From: an uncultured Ruminococcus sp.
Lineage (GTDB): Bacteria > Bacillota > Clostridia > Oscillospirales > Ruminococcaceae
DNA: 14,165 bases
Assembly (NCBI GenBank): GCA_947176685.1
Contig: CAMWRL010000027.1
Coordinates: 1-14,165, forward strand
Reading direction: 5' to 3'
Shown here in pieces: positions 6,765 to 14,165 of the stretch. The position numbers and the translations under genes are program-made. Position 1 is the stretch's first letter; each line of letters opens with the position of its first letter. The notes beneath the pieces are model-generated. The model made no database searches, was not told where the DNA came from, and saw only the letters and a list, made by a program, of their open reading frames with translations.

Positions 6765-8195
6765 ATGAAACTTAATGAACTGATTGAAAATTATTCGGGA
6801 AGTCTTGCGGACTGCGAGATTGTTTCCATAACCGATGACACAAGGAAAGTTGAAAAAGGAAGTCTGTTCTTCTGCGTAAAGGGCGGAAAGTTTGACGGAC
6901 ATACGGCGGCGGCTGATATGCTTGAAAAAGGTGCGGCGGCAGTCGTGTGCGAACGTGATTTGGGTCTTGGTGAACGCCAGATTATTACGGAAAATTCACG
7001 CCGTCTGTACGGGGAAGTATGTTCGGCGTGGTTCGGACACCCCGAAAAGAAACTTAAAATGATAGGCGTTACCGGAACAAACGGCAAGACTACCACAACA
7101 AATATCATCAAGCACATTCTTATGTGCAGCGGTCACAAAACCGGTCTTGTCGGAACTATCCAGAACGAAATCGGTGACGAGGTTTTCCACACGGACAATA
7201 CCACGCCTTTTGCGTTTGACTTTATGGCACTTCTTGACAAAATGGTAAAATCCGATTGTGAATACGTTGTTATGGAGGTATCATCTTTCGGACTGGTGCA
7301 GAACAGAACAGGCTCATCACATTTTGACGTTGCACTGTTCACCAACCTTACGCAGGACCACCTTGATTATCACAAGGATATGGAAGACTATTATCAGGCT
7401 AAAAAACTTCTTTTCAGTATGTGCGATACGGCAATATGCAACACTGATGACGTTTACGGAGAGAGGTTATACAATGAAACAGTCTGTCCGAAATTTTCGT
7501 TCAGCGTAAAGGATAAAACGGATTTCCGTGCCGAAAACATCTCTATAAAAGCAAGCGGTTCGGCGTTTGACCTGTGGTATGAAGGAAAGACTTACCCCGT
7601 CAAAACCAATATGACCGGACTTTTCAATATCTCAAACGTTCTGGGAGCTATTGCCGCTTGTATCGAGGAGGGCATACCAGTTGAAGATATAATATCGGCT
7701 GTCGGAAATTACGGCGGCGTAAAAGGTCGATGTGAAATCATTCCGACCGGAAAAGACTTTACAGTTATATGCGACTATGCGCATACTCCGGACGCTGTTG
7801 AAAACGTCCTGAAAAGTCTTAAACCCTATGCCGAAAACAGGCTTGTATGCCTTTTCGGGTGCGGAGGCAACAGAGATGCCGCAAAACGTCCCAAAATGGC
7901 TGCCGCCGCCGCAAAGTACGCCGATAAACTTATAGTAACGTCCGACAATCCCCGTAACGAAAATCCGGAGGATATTATAAAAGAAATTCTTACGGGTCTG
8001 GAAAACTCCGGCGTATCGTACGACGTTGTGACCGATAGGCGGCAAGCTATTTATCACGCCTTGAAAACCGCTGAAAAAGGTGATATAATAGTACTTGCCG
8101 GAAAAGGTCACGAGGATTATCAGATTCTTGAAAATAACAGGCATATTCACTTTGATGAGCGTGAAGTCGTTGCGGAAGGTCTGAAACTTCTTTAA
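6765..8195 (+). CDS. murE: UDP-MurNAc-tripeptide synthetase MurE, meso-diaminopimelate type
   Basis: Cytoplasmic ATP-dependent ligase adding the third stem-peptide residue to UDP-MurNAc-L-Ala-D-Glu. The 476-residue protein shows the Mur ligase P-loop GVTGTNGKTTTT (101-112), TNLTQDHLDYH, a lysine in the AKKLLF segment (Lys213, position of the carbamylated Lys in the family), YAHTPDAVENVL and the C-terminal GKGHEDYQ motif. The specificity motif is DNPR (394-397), the form seen in meso-diaminopimelate-adding enzymes; lysine-adding enzymes carry a different sequence there. ATG 6765 follows GGAGG (6748-6752), spacer 12. MurF and MurD, which act around it, are not encoded in this window and must lie elsewhere. 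Confidence 0.96.
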   Translation: MKLNELIENYSGSLADCEIVSITDDTRKVEKGSLFFCVKGGKFDGHTAAADMLEKGAAAVVCERDLGLGERQIITENSRRLYGEVCSAWFGHPEKKLKMIGVTGTNGKTTTTNIIKHILMCSGHKTGLVGTIQNEIGDEVFHTDNTTPFAFDFMALLDKMVKSDCEYVVMEVSSFGLVQNRTGSSHFDVALFTNLTQDHLDYHKDMEDYYQAKKLLFSMCDTAICNTDDVYGERLYNETVCPKFSFSVKDKTDFRAENISIKASGSAFDLWYEGKTYPVKTNMTGLFNISNVLGAIAACIEEGIPVEDIISAVGNYGGVKGRCEIIPTGKDFTVICDYAHTPDAVENVLKSLKPYAENRLVCLFGCGGNRDAAKRPKMAAAAAKYADKLIVTSDNPRNENPEDIIKEILTGLENSGVSYDVVTDRRQAIYHALKTAEKGDIIVLAGKGHEDYQILENNRHIHFDEREVVAEGLKLL

Positions 8196-8230
8196 GCCAT
8201 CGGAAATATTCAATATTGGAGTGTTATAAA

Positions 8231-9280
8231 ATGTCATTCTGGATAATAAATCTACTTACTGCGTTGTTATCGTTTGTGATAGCGGCGTTCTCGGGTTTCA
8301 GAATAGTGCCGTTTCTGCATAAACTGAAATTCGGTCAGCCAATAAAAACAGAAGACGGTCCCCAGTGGCACGCAAAAAAACAAGGTACTCCCACAATGGG
8401 CGGTTTTATGTTCATCATATCCACGGTCATAACCGCAGTCGCAGGTTACTGGATTTACAGAGCAAGGGGCGGTATTGATATGACCAGTCCCGAAAACCAC
8501 TATTCATTCTACAGGCTTCTTGCCTGTATAGTATTCTCGCTGTTATTCGGACTTATCGGTTTTATTGACGACTTTATAAAGGTCTCCCGAAAAAACAACG
8601 ACGGTCTTACGCCGATACAGAAAATCATATTGCAGGTGATATTTGCTGTAGGATTCCTGTTTGCACTTAACAGATTCGGCGATACGTCAACAGTTATCAA
8701 TCTGGGATTCTGGAAAAGTCCGTCATTGGGAATATTATACTATCTTCTTATGATTCCGGTAATCATTTACCTTACCAACGCTGTAAACCTTACGGACGGC
8801 GTTGACGGTCTATGCGGTTCAGTTACGTTTATTGCAATGCTTGTCTTTACAGTAGCGTGTTCGGTACTCAGACAGAGCGAAATCTCACATTTCACAATGG
8901 CTCTTGCCGGAGGCTGTCTGGGCTTTCTGTTATGGAATCTCAACCCTGCCAAATGCTTTATGGGCGATACAGGTTCAATGTTTCTGGGGGCTTCCGTGAC
9001 AGCAGTCGGACTTATTCTGCATAATCACTTGCTTATGGTGCTTGTGGCAATGGTATACATACTGGAAGCTCTTTCGGTTGTTATTCAGGTCAGCTACTTC
9101 AAGTACACCAAAAAGACAAGTCCCGACCATCAGGGAAAGAGAATTTTCAAGATGACTCCCATTCACCACCACTTTGAAATGAGTGGTTTCGGCGAATATG
9201 ATATAGTTATCACTTTTTCGCTTGCAGGAATTATTTTCGGAATACTGGGAATAATTTCATTGCTCGTATTCAAAAAGTAA
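8231..9280 (+). CDS. mraY: Phospho-N-acetylmuramoyl-pentapeptide transferase MraY
   Basis: Polytopic inner membrane enzyme that transfers phospho-MurNAc-pentapeptide from UDP to undecaprenyl phosphate, forming lipid I. I choose ATG 8231 (349 residues), with TTGGAG at 8216-8221 and a nine-base spacer; a start at TTG 8216 would sit on the ribosome binding site. Multiple hydrophobic helices alternate with conserved cytoplasmic loops: KKQGTPTMGG, the Asp pair Asp113-Asp114 in IDDFIKV, NAVNLTDGVDG (183-193), the FMGDTGS loop and the PIHHHFE motif with His312-His314. These are the Mg2+ and nucleotide binding residues of the family. It lies between murE and ftsW, with the usual intervening murD missing. 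Confidence 0.96.
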   Translation: MSFWIINLLTALLSFVIAAFSGFRIVPFLHKLKFGQPIKTEDGPQWHAKKQGTPTMGGFMFIISTVITAVAGYWIYRARGGIDMTSPENHYSFYRLLACIVFSLLFGLIGFIDDFIKVSRKNNDGLTPIQKIILQVIFAVGFLFALNRFGDTSTVINLGFWKSPSLGILYYLLMIPVIIYLTNAVNLTDGVDGLCGSVTFIAMLVFTVACSVLRQSEISHFTMALAGGCLGFLLWNLNPAKCFMGDTGSMFLGASVTAVGLILHNHLLMVLVAMVYILEALSVVIQVSYFKYTKKTSPDHQGKRIFKMTPIHHHFEMSGFGEYDIVITFSLAGIIFGILGIISLLVFKK

Positions 9281-9300
9281 GCAGCGGACTTTAAGTCTGC
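9281..9300 (+). other. Small hairpin in the mraY-ftsW gap
   Basis: GCA-GCG-GACT against AGTC-TGC forms a seven-pair stem with a 3-base bulge directly after the mraY stop codon and eight bases before the strong ftsW ribosome binding site. No T tract follows. It may influence processing or translation between the genes, or may be incidental. Confidence 0.25.
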
Positions 9301-9320
9301 AGAACATAGGGGAGGATTTG

Positions 9321-10559
9321 ATGTCAACACGCAGAAAAAGGAAAAATTCAACCGGACTTGTCCGGACTTTCGTGGGCGAAGGCAAACAAAGTGATATAAG
9401 TCTGTCGTTTTTCGCCTATGTTATGATACTGCTGGTAGTCGGACTTGTTATGATGTCATCAGCAAGTTATGCGTGGGCTTACAGTGAACACGCCGGCGAT
9501 GGTCTTTACTATGCAAAGAATCAAGTCAAAAATGCAATTATAGGTTTTATTGCTATGATATTCTTTATGAAAATGGACTACCATAATTTCAAGAAGATAA
9601 AACTTCCGTTAGTAAAGAAACTCAATATTGCAGGACTGCTTTATGTAATCGGAATCGTGCTTCTTATACTTGTACTTGCAATAGGTAACGATGAGGGCGG
9701 CTCAATGGGTGCTAAGAGATGGCTTGACATAGGTCCTGTAAACTTGCAGCCGTCAGAAGTCGCAAAGCTTGCTATTATAATCTTCTTTGCATATAGTATG
9801 GAGAAAGACGGCGCAGAAATGGATAAGTTCAAAATAGGCATACTGAAATATGTTATCCTTATGGGCGTGTATGCAGGGCTTCTTTACTTTGAACCGCACC
9901 TGTCGGGTATCGTGCTTATAGGAAGTATTTCAATTGCAATGATTCTCTGCGGCGGTGCTAACAAAAAACAGTTTCTTGCACTCGGCATAAGCGCAATAAC
10001 TGCTGGAGTTGCTGTAATAAGTTATCAGGCATCTATTCCGGAGAGTTACGTTTCAACCCGTATCAAGTCGTGGAAAGACCCGTTCGCAGATGTTCTGAAC
10101 GACACTTGGCAGACCGCTAACTCACTTATAGCTATAGGTTCGGGCGGGCTTTTCGGTCTGGGTCTCGGAAACTCCCGACAGAAATATCTGTATCTTCCGG
10201 AAACAAAAAATGACTTTGTATTCCCGATAGTCTGCGAAGAACTCGGCTTTGTAGGAGCATTGGCTATAATAATAGTGTTCTTTCTGCTGGTAGTGGAGGG
10301 CTTTTCGATAGCTTCACGCTGTAAAGACCGTTTCGGTATGCTGATAGCTGTCGGAATCACAACCCAGATTGGTATTCAGACAGTTGTCAACCTTGCCGTT
10401 GTCAGCAACCTTGTACCTAATACCGGTATCAGTCTGCCGTTTTTCAGCTACGGCGGTACGGCTCTTATAATGCAGCTTGCGGAAATGGGCATTATGCTTA
10501 ATATTTCGCAGCAAAGATTCGTTCCGAAAGAAAAGCCGAAACCCTCAGAAAAGGAGTAA
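9321..10559 (+). CDS. ftsW: SEDS peptidoglycan polymerase FtsW/SpoVE
   Basis: Polytopic membrane glycosyltransferase of the SEDS family that polymerises lipid II with a partner class B PBP, here presumably the PBP encoded upstream. Start ATG 9321 follows an almost perfect AGGGGAGG (9308-9315), spacer five; a TTG three bases earlier would be too close. The 412-residue protein has a basic cytoplasmic N-terminus and about ten hydrophobic segments. Family motifs are GAKRWLDIGPVNLQPSEVAK, FEPHLSG, the large loop LYLPETKNDFVFPIVCEELG with the putative catalytic Asp298, and PNTGISLPFFSYGG. FtsW, SpoVE and RodA are hard to separate by sequence; dcw location favours FtsW or SpoVE. The murG ribosome binding site is embedded in its last codons, so the two are probably coupled. 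Confidence 0.93.
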   Translation: MSTRRKRKNSTGLVRTFVGEGKQSDISLSFFAYVMILLVVGLVMMSSASYAWAYSEHAGDGLYYAKNQVKNAIIGFIAMIFFMKMDYHNFKKIKLPLVKKLNIAGLLYVIGIVLLILVLAIGNDEGGSMGAKRWLDIGPVNLQPSEVAKLAIIIFFAYSMEKDGAEMDKFKIGILKYVILMGVYAGLLYFEPHLSGIVLIGSISIAMILCGGANKKQFLALGISAITAGVAVISYQASIPESYVSTRIKSWKDPFADVLNDTWQTANSLIAIGSGGLFGLGLGNSRQKYLYLPETKNDFVFPIVCEELGFVGALAIIIVFFLLVVEGFSIASRCKDRFGMLIAVGITTQIGIQTVVNLAVVSNLVPNTGISLPFFSYGGTALIMQLAEMGIMLNISQQRFVPKEKPKPSEKE

Positions 10560-10563
10560 TTAT

Positions 10564-11703
10564 ATGAAAGTTCTCATATCGTGCGGAGGTACGGGAGGTC
10601 ACATAAATCCCGCACTTGCAATTGCAGATATAATAAAATCAAAATATCCCGATGCGGAGTTTCTTTTTGCAGGAACTCCCAACGGTATGGAAGCCAAGCT
10701 TGTACCGAAAGCCGGATATAAGCTTGAAACTATAAAAGCCGCAGGTTTTCAGCGGAAAGTCTCCCTCGAAAATGTAAAGCGCAATATCAAAGCGGCAACA
10801 TATCTTATGATGTCCGGTAAGCGTTCAAGAGAGATTATTGAAAATTTCAGTCCGGATATTGCAATAGGCACAGGCGGATACGCTTCCGGTGCGGTAATCA
10901 GAAAAGCCGCACGTATGGGTATTCCGTCGGCGATACACGAACAGAACGCTTTTCCGGGAGTTACAAACAAGCTCCTTGCTAAGGAAGTCGACTATGTAAT
11001 GCTGACGGTTATTGAAGCACTGGACTTTATGGACAAGGAAAAATTTGAATACAGTGTTACGGGACTGCCCGTCAGAAGCAGTATAAATCATATCACCCGT
11101 GCAGAAGCAAGAAAAAAACTCGGTTTCAATAACGATTTTACAATATTGTCGTTTGGCGGAAGTCTCGGAGCAGGCTGTATAAACGACACAATGACAGAAA
11201 CCATAAAGTGGCACACAAAAAATAACCTTAAAATCAATCATATTCACGGTTACGGCGGTATGGGTAAGGAGACCTTTCCGCAGGCTATGAAAGCCGCCGG
11301 AATCCCTCTTAAATCCGACCGTCTCAGAATCACGGAGTACATAAACGATATGGACGTATGTCTTGCGGCGGCTGATTTGGTTATATGCCGTTCGGGAGCT
11401 TCAACGCTCGCTGAACTCGAAGCCGCCGGAAAAGCTTCAATACTGATACCGTCTCCGATAGTTGCCGGAAATCACCAGTATCACAACGCTATGGTTCTGG
11501 GAAAAGCAGGTGCGGCAGTTGTCATTGAACAGAAAGACGTTACCAATGAAAAGATAATTTCCGAAATCGAAAAGCTTTACAAAGACCCTGACAAGGTAAC
11601 AGCAATGTCCCACAGTGCTGGAGAGCTTCATCTTAAAGACACTAACAAGCGCATTCTTGACGTTATTGACAAGCTGTACGAAAAGTCCAAAAACAAAAAG
11701 TAA
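10564..11703 (+). CDS. murG: UDP-GlcNAc:lipid I GlcNAc transferase MurG
   Basis: Peripheral membrane GT-B glycosyltransferase that converts lipid I to lipid II on the cytoplasmic face. The start is ATG 10564, four bases after the ftsW stop, with AAGGAG (10551-10556) and a seven-base spacer; the frame opens further upstream inside ftsW but without a comparable site. The 379 residues include the glycine-rich loop CGGTGGHINPALA (7-19), HEQNAFPGVTNKLLA beginning at His125, a second glycine-rich loop FGGSLGAGCIND, and the UDP-GlcNAc binding region CRSGASTLAE (275-284) followed by a loop ending AGNHQYHNA. All key motifs are intact. Confidence 0.96.
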   Translation: MKVLISCGGTGGHINPALAIADIIKSKYPDAEFLFAGTPNGMEAKLVPKAGYKLETIKAAGFQRKVSLENVKRNIKAATYLMMSGKRSREIIENFSPDIAIGTGGYASGAVIRKAARMGIPSAIHEQNAFPGVTNKLLAKEVDYVMLTVIEALDFMDKEKFEYSVTGLPVRSSINHITRAEARKKLGFNNDFTILSFGGSLGAGCINDTMTETIKWHTKNNLKINHIHGYGGMGKETFPQAMKAAGIPLKSDRLRITEYINDMDVCLAAADLVICRSGASTLAELEAAGKASILIPSPIVAGNHQYHNAMVLGKAGAAVVIEQKDVTNEKIISEIEKLYKDPDKVTAMSHSAGELHLKDTNKRILDVIDKLYEKSKNKK

Positions 11704-11755
11704 CATAAAAACGCTTCACCGCATAATATACAGAAAAATGTTGTGAGGTGGTATA

Positions 11756-13015
11756 ATGCAGAAGCTGATAGTAAACGGCGGAAAACGTCTCAGGGGAGAG
11801 CTTAAACTTCAGGGAAGCAAAAACAGCAGTCTGCCCATTATGGCGGCGGCTATTCTCTGCGGTGAGGAGTGCAGACTTGATAACTGTCCGGAACTTACTG
11901 ATATATATTCGGCGGCAAGAATCCTGAACGGTCTCGGCTGTAAATGCAGGTTTTCGGACAACACCGCTGTTATAGACTCCGCTGACATAAACGTTACCGA
12001 AATTCCCGAAAAGCTTATGCGTGAAATGCGTTCATCAATAATCTTTATGGGGGCTATTCTCGGCAGAACCGGCGAATGTACCGTAAGTATGCCGGGAGGC
12101 TGTGAACTCGGTTCCCGACCGATAGATATGCATATCTCGGCAATGCGCAGAATGGGCGTTGACATCAGGGAAAATCACGGAAAGATTATCTGCCGTGCGG
12201 TTTCCGGAAAAGCTCACGGTGCTAAAATTTCATTGCAGTTTCCGTCAGTCGGAGCACCCGAAACTATAATTCTATGTGCCGTTACCGCAGACGGCGAAAC
12301 GGTTATAAACAATGCCGCAAGAGAACCTGAAATTTGTGATTTGTGCGGTTTTCTGAGGGCTTGCGGTGCTGAAATTTCCGGTGACGGCGAAAGCCGGATA
12401 GTTATAAAAGGAAAAAACAGACTTCACGGCTGCGAGTACAGGATAATGCCCGACAGAATCGCAGGTGCAACATATCTCGCAATGACTGCCGCAACCGGCG
12501 GCGAAATTATACTTACAGACGCCTGCGTGGCTGAAACTGAACCTTTTATTTCCGTGCTGGAACAGACCGGATGCAGTATAATCACTTATGACGACAGGAT
12601 TTATCTGCGCAGCGGTTCACGGCTCAGAGCAGTCAGGGACAGAATACGCACTATGCCTCACCCCGGATTCCCGACAGATGCTCAGGCGGTAATTATGGCG
12701 GCTCTTGTTACGGCGGACGGCACAAGCGTTTTTGAGGAAAATATTTTTGACTGCCGGTACAGGCACACAGATGCACTTGTGAAAATGGGTGCGGATATTC
12801 AGGTACTTCGCAAAATAGCAGTAGTAAAGGGTGTTCCGGAGCTTCACGGCGCAAATATTGAAGCTACGGATTTGCGTGGCGGTGCCGCAATGGCTGCCGC
12901 TGCTCTGGCTGCTGAGGGGGTTTCTGAAATATCGGGAATTTTCCATATTGACAGAGGTTATGAAAAAATAGAAAATGCGGTCAGACTTCTTGGCGGTGAT
13001 ATGCGGAGAGTCTGA
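11756..13015 (+). CDS. murA: UDP-N-acetylglucosamine 1-carboxyvinyltransferase MurA
   Basis: Cytoplasmic enzyme of the first committed step of peptidoglycan synthesis, transferring enolpyruvyl from PEP to UDP-GlcNAc. The 419-residue length and motifs fit the family: Lys22-Asn23 in LQGSKNSSLPIMAAA, the catalytic loop MPGGCELGSRPIDMH with Cys116 (equivalent to Cys115 of E. coli, the fosfomycin target), PDRIAGATYLA, HPGFPTDAQA and DLRGGAAM with the conserved Arg. ATG 11756 is preceded by GAGGTG (11745-11750), spacer five. It lies between murG and divIB, where Bacillus has murB. Because Cys is present rather than Asp, fosfomycin sensitivity at this enzyme is expected. Many Firmicutes have a second copy (MurZ); none is seen here. 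Confidence 0.95.
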   Translation: MQKLIVNGGKRLRGELKLQGSKNSSLPIMAAAILCGEECRLDNCPELTDIYSAARILNGLGCKCRFSDNTAVIDSADINVTEIPEKLMREMRSSIIFMGAILGRTGECTVSMPGGCELGSRPIDMHISAMRRMGVDIRENHGKIICRAVSGKAHGAKISLQFPSVGAPETIILCAVTADGETVINNAAREPEICDLCGFLRACGAEISGDGESRIVIKGKNRLHGCEYRIMPDRIAGATYLAMTAATGGEIILTDACVAETEPFISVLEQTGCSIITYDDRIYLRSGSRLRAVRDRIRTMPHPGFPTDAQAVIMAALVTADGTSVFEENIFDCRYRHTDALVKMGADIQVLRKIAVVKGVPELHGANIEATDLRGGAAMAAAALAAEGVSEISGIFHIDRGYEKIENAVRLLGGDMRRV

Positions 13016-13030
13016 GTTTATGGTGATAAT

Positions 13031-14056
13031 ATGAAAGATGTTTCCAAAACTATCATTGAAAGAAATAACAGCGGAAAACGTAAAAGACGCAGACACCGCA
13101 GAATGAATCTTTATATTGTGACTGTTTTTTTACTGGTGGCTGTAATCGGCATAGCTATGAGTTATACGTTCCTGTTCAACATAGAAAACAGAGTAGTTGT
13201 AATAGTTTCGGGCGACCCCGGAGATTCGGAAGAAGAAGCCCAGCGCAAGGGCAATGAAGTTGCTGAACATTCCGGTGTGCGTGTGGGCGACAATCTTTTG
13301 CGTGTCAATACTGAAAAATGTGCAGAGAAAATACTTGATGAGGTGCTGTTTGTCGAAACGGTTGATATAAACAGGAGTTTCCCGTCAACGATTGAAATAA
13401 AAGTGACTTATTGCGTGCCGTCATTCAACGTTGACTACGGCAGCGGAGTGCTTGTGGTAAGCAGAATGGGCAAAATCCTTGAAAACAACAACTTCCTGAC
13501 TGACGGTCTGCCGACTATATCAGGAATCAAACCTGCTACTACTGAACAGGGTAAAATGCTGTCTTCGGCAAACGAACACAAAAATGAAGCACTTATGGAA
13601 ATTATGTCAAGCATTCCGGAAAACAGCGGAATTTCCGGTATAGATATAAGTGATGAATTTGGAATAGTAGTCAGCTATACAAACGGTACTGTTTTCAAAA
13701 TGGGCAACTGGAATGACGCTGAATACAAGCTGAATCTTGCATCGACTGTTATGAATGACGTTTCGATAAACGGCAAAAAAGGTTACCTTACTATGATAGG
13801 CTCAAATCAGTGTACTTTCCGCACAAGTGACCAGCCCGTCGGAGTGGTCGGAAACAATCAGCAGACCGCAGATATTGAAAGCACTACTTCCCGTCTTGTT
13901 GAGGAGTATAACCCCGAACAGGAAGCTATTTTCAGTGAGTTCAATTCACGGGCAGAAGAAAATAATATGTATACTGAAAGTTATGACTATAATTATGACT
14001 ATACTTACGACTACAACAACAGTCAGGACTTCGACTGGGGCAATGACGGCTGGTAA
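13031..14056 (+). CDS. ftsQ: Cell division protein FtsQ/DivIB
   Basis: Bitopic divisome protein that binds FtsL/DivIC and helps control septal wall synthesis. The 341 residues show a strongly basic cytoplasmic N-terminus (KRKRRRHRR, 16-24), a transmembrane helix (about 26-48), a POTRA-type domain (about 53-127, including NLLRVNTEKCAEKIL and FVETVDINRSFPSTIEIKV), and a beta-rich FtsQ/DivIB domain to about 265. A disordered tail rich in Asn, Glu and Gln ends in Tyr/Asp/Asn repeats (314-341). The ATG at 13031 is the only in-frame ATG after the murA stop until residue 25; its ribosome binding site is weak (GGTGA at 13023-13027 is too close), so expression may depend on coupling to murA. Position at the end of the cluster matches divIB. 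Confidence 0.9.
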   Translation: MKDVSKTIIERNNSGKRKRRRHRRMNLYIVTVFLLVAVIGIAMSYTFLFNIENRVVVIVSGDPGDSEEEAQRKGNEVAEHSGVRVGDNLLRVNTEKCAEKILDEVLFVETVDINRSFPSTIEIKVTYCVPSFNVDYGSGVLVVSRMGKILENNNFLTDGLPTISGIKPATTEQGKMLSSANEHKNEALMEIMSSIPENSGISGIDISDEFGIVVSYTNGTVFKMGNWNDAEYKLNLASTVMNDVSINGKKGYLTMIGSNQCTFRTSDQPVGVVGNNQQTADIESTTSRLVEEYNPEQEAIFSEFNSRAEENNMYTESYDYNYDYTYDYNNSQDFDWGNDGW

Positions 14057-14121
14057 TGTCAAATTGCACAAATCACCGCAAAAATAAATTGTTATATTGT
14101 CGGATTTGCAGAAAATAAAAA

Positions 14122-14149
14122 ATCTTTTTCGGGGACTTGCAAAAAAGAT
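14122..14149. repeat. Inverted repeat overlapping the downstream promoter
   Basis: ATCTTTTT (14122-14129) and AAAAAGAT (14142-14149) are exact reverse complements around a 12-base centre. The right arm begins at the last base of the predicted -35 element, so it might be an operator; AT-rich arms make coincidence possible. Confidence 0.3.
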
Positions 14150-14165
14150 GATATTATGGTAAAAT
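14137..14165 (+). promoter_or_regulatory. Promoter candidate for the gene beyond the window
   Basis: TTGCAA (14137-14142), a 17-base spacer and TAAAAT (14160-14165, five of six consensus bases) form a good sigma-A-type promoter ending exactly at the window edge. It lies 80 bases after ftsQ, with no clear intrinsic terminator between. In related clusters ftsA or ftsZ often follows divIB, but the target gene cannot be seen here. Confidence 0.55.

Noticed and set aside
7632..8237. 201-residue reading frame on the - strand inside murE
   Set aside because: It is fully antisense to a well-conserved murE sequence, with no recognisable domain; it reflects codon bias of the real gene.
12617..13096. 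159-residue reading frame on the - strand over the murA/ftsQ junction
   Set aside because: Antisense to conserved MurA motifs and the DivIB N-terminus; no convincing protein features.
1..14165. CRISPR arrays, insertion sequences, tRNA or rRNA genes, prophage genes
   Set aside because: No regularly spaced repeats, transposase motifs, or tRNA/rRNA-like sequences were seen on either strand.

Overview
The window holds a classical division and cell wall (dcw) cluster from a Gram-positive, low-to-moderate GC Firmicute. It most resembles the Clostridia/Oscillospiraceae (Ruminococcus-like), judging from gene order, consistent AGGAG-type ribosome binding sites, the class B sortase, and a PASTA-type division PBP followed by murE, mraY, ftsW/spoVE, murG, murA and divIB. 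This placement is inference from family and synteny knowledge; no marker such as 16S rRNA is present. All genes lie on the + strand.

Left part (1-2360). A 5'-truncated class B sortase gene overlaps by 20 bases a gene for a secreted SpoIID/LytB-type protein, followed by a stem-loop that probably ends this unit. The SpoIID-like protein is the most unusual item here: the motif that closes canonical SpoIID domains (GHGVGMSQ plus the following helix) comes before the motif that opens them (EAxKAQA), so the domain looks circularly permuted.

Middle part (2360-4413). A well-formed promoter (TTGATA, 17 bases, TATAAT), framed by a perfect inverted repeat, drives rsmH and an ftsL-like gene that overlaps rsmH by 4 bases. 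After ftsL come about 310 bases without a gene. They hold a strong intrinsic terminator, an upstream structure that could compete with it, and a second hairpin just before the PBP gene. The division cluster is therefore probably split into two transcription units, possibly joined by conditional read-through.

Right part (4414-14056). Seven closely spaced genes run pbp (ftsI/spoVD type, two PASTA-like domains), murE, mraY, ftsW/spoVE, murG, murA and ftsQ/divIB. They supply cytoplasmic precursor synthesis (MurA, MurE), lipid I and lipid II formation (MraY, MurG), the SEDS polymerase with its cognate transpeptidase (FtsW and the PBP), and the divisome scaffold (FtsL, DivIB). MurE carries the DNPR motif, pointing to meso-diaminopimelate peptidoglycan. 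mraZ, murF, murD, murC and murB, often found in such clusters, are absent from this stretch. The last bases contain a good promoter candidate for the next gene downstream, which lies outside the window.

Most of the window is ordinary core cell wall biology. The observations that deserve attention are the apparently permuted SpoIID domain paired with a sortase, the operator-like repeat on the rsmH promoter, and the terminator/alternative-structure arrangement between ftsL and the PBP gene.
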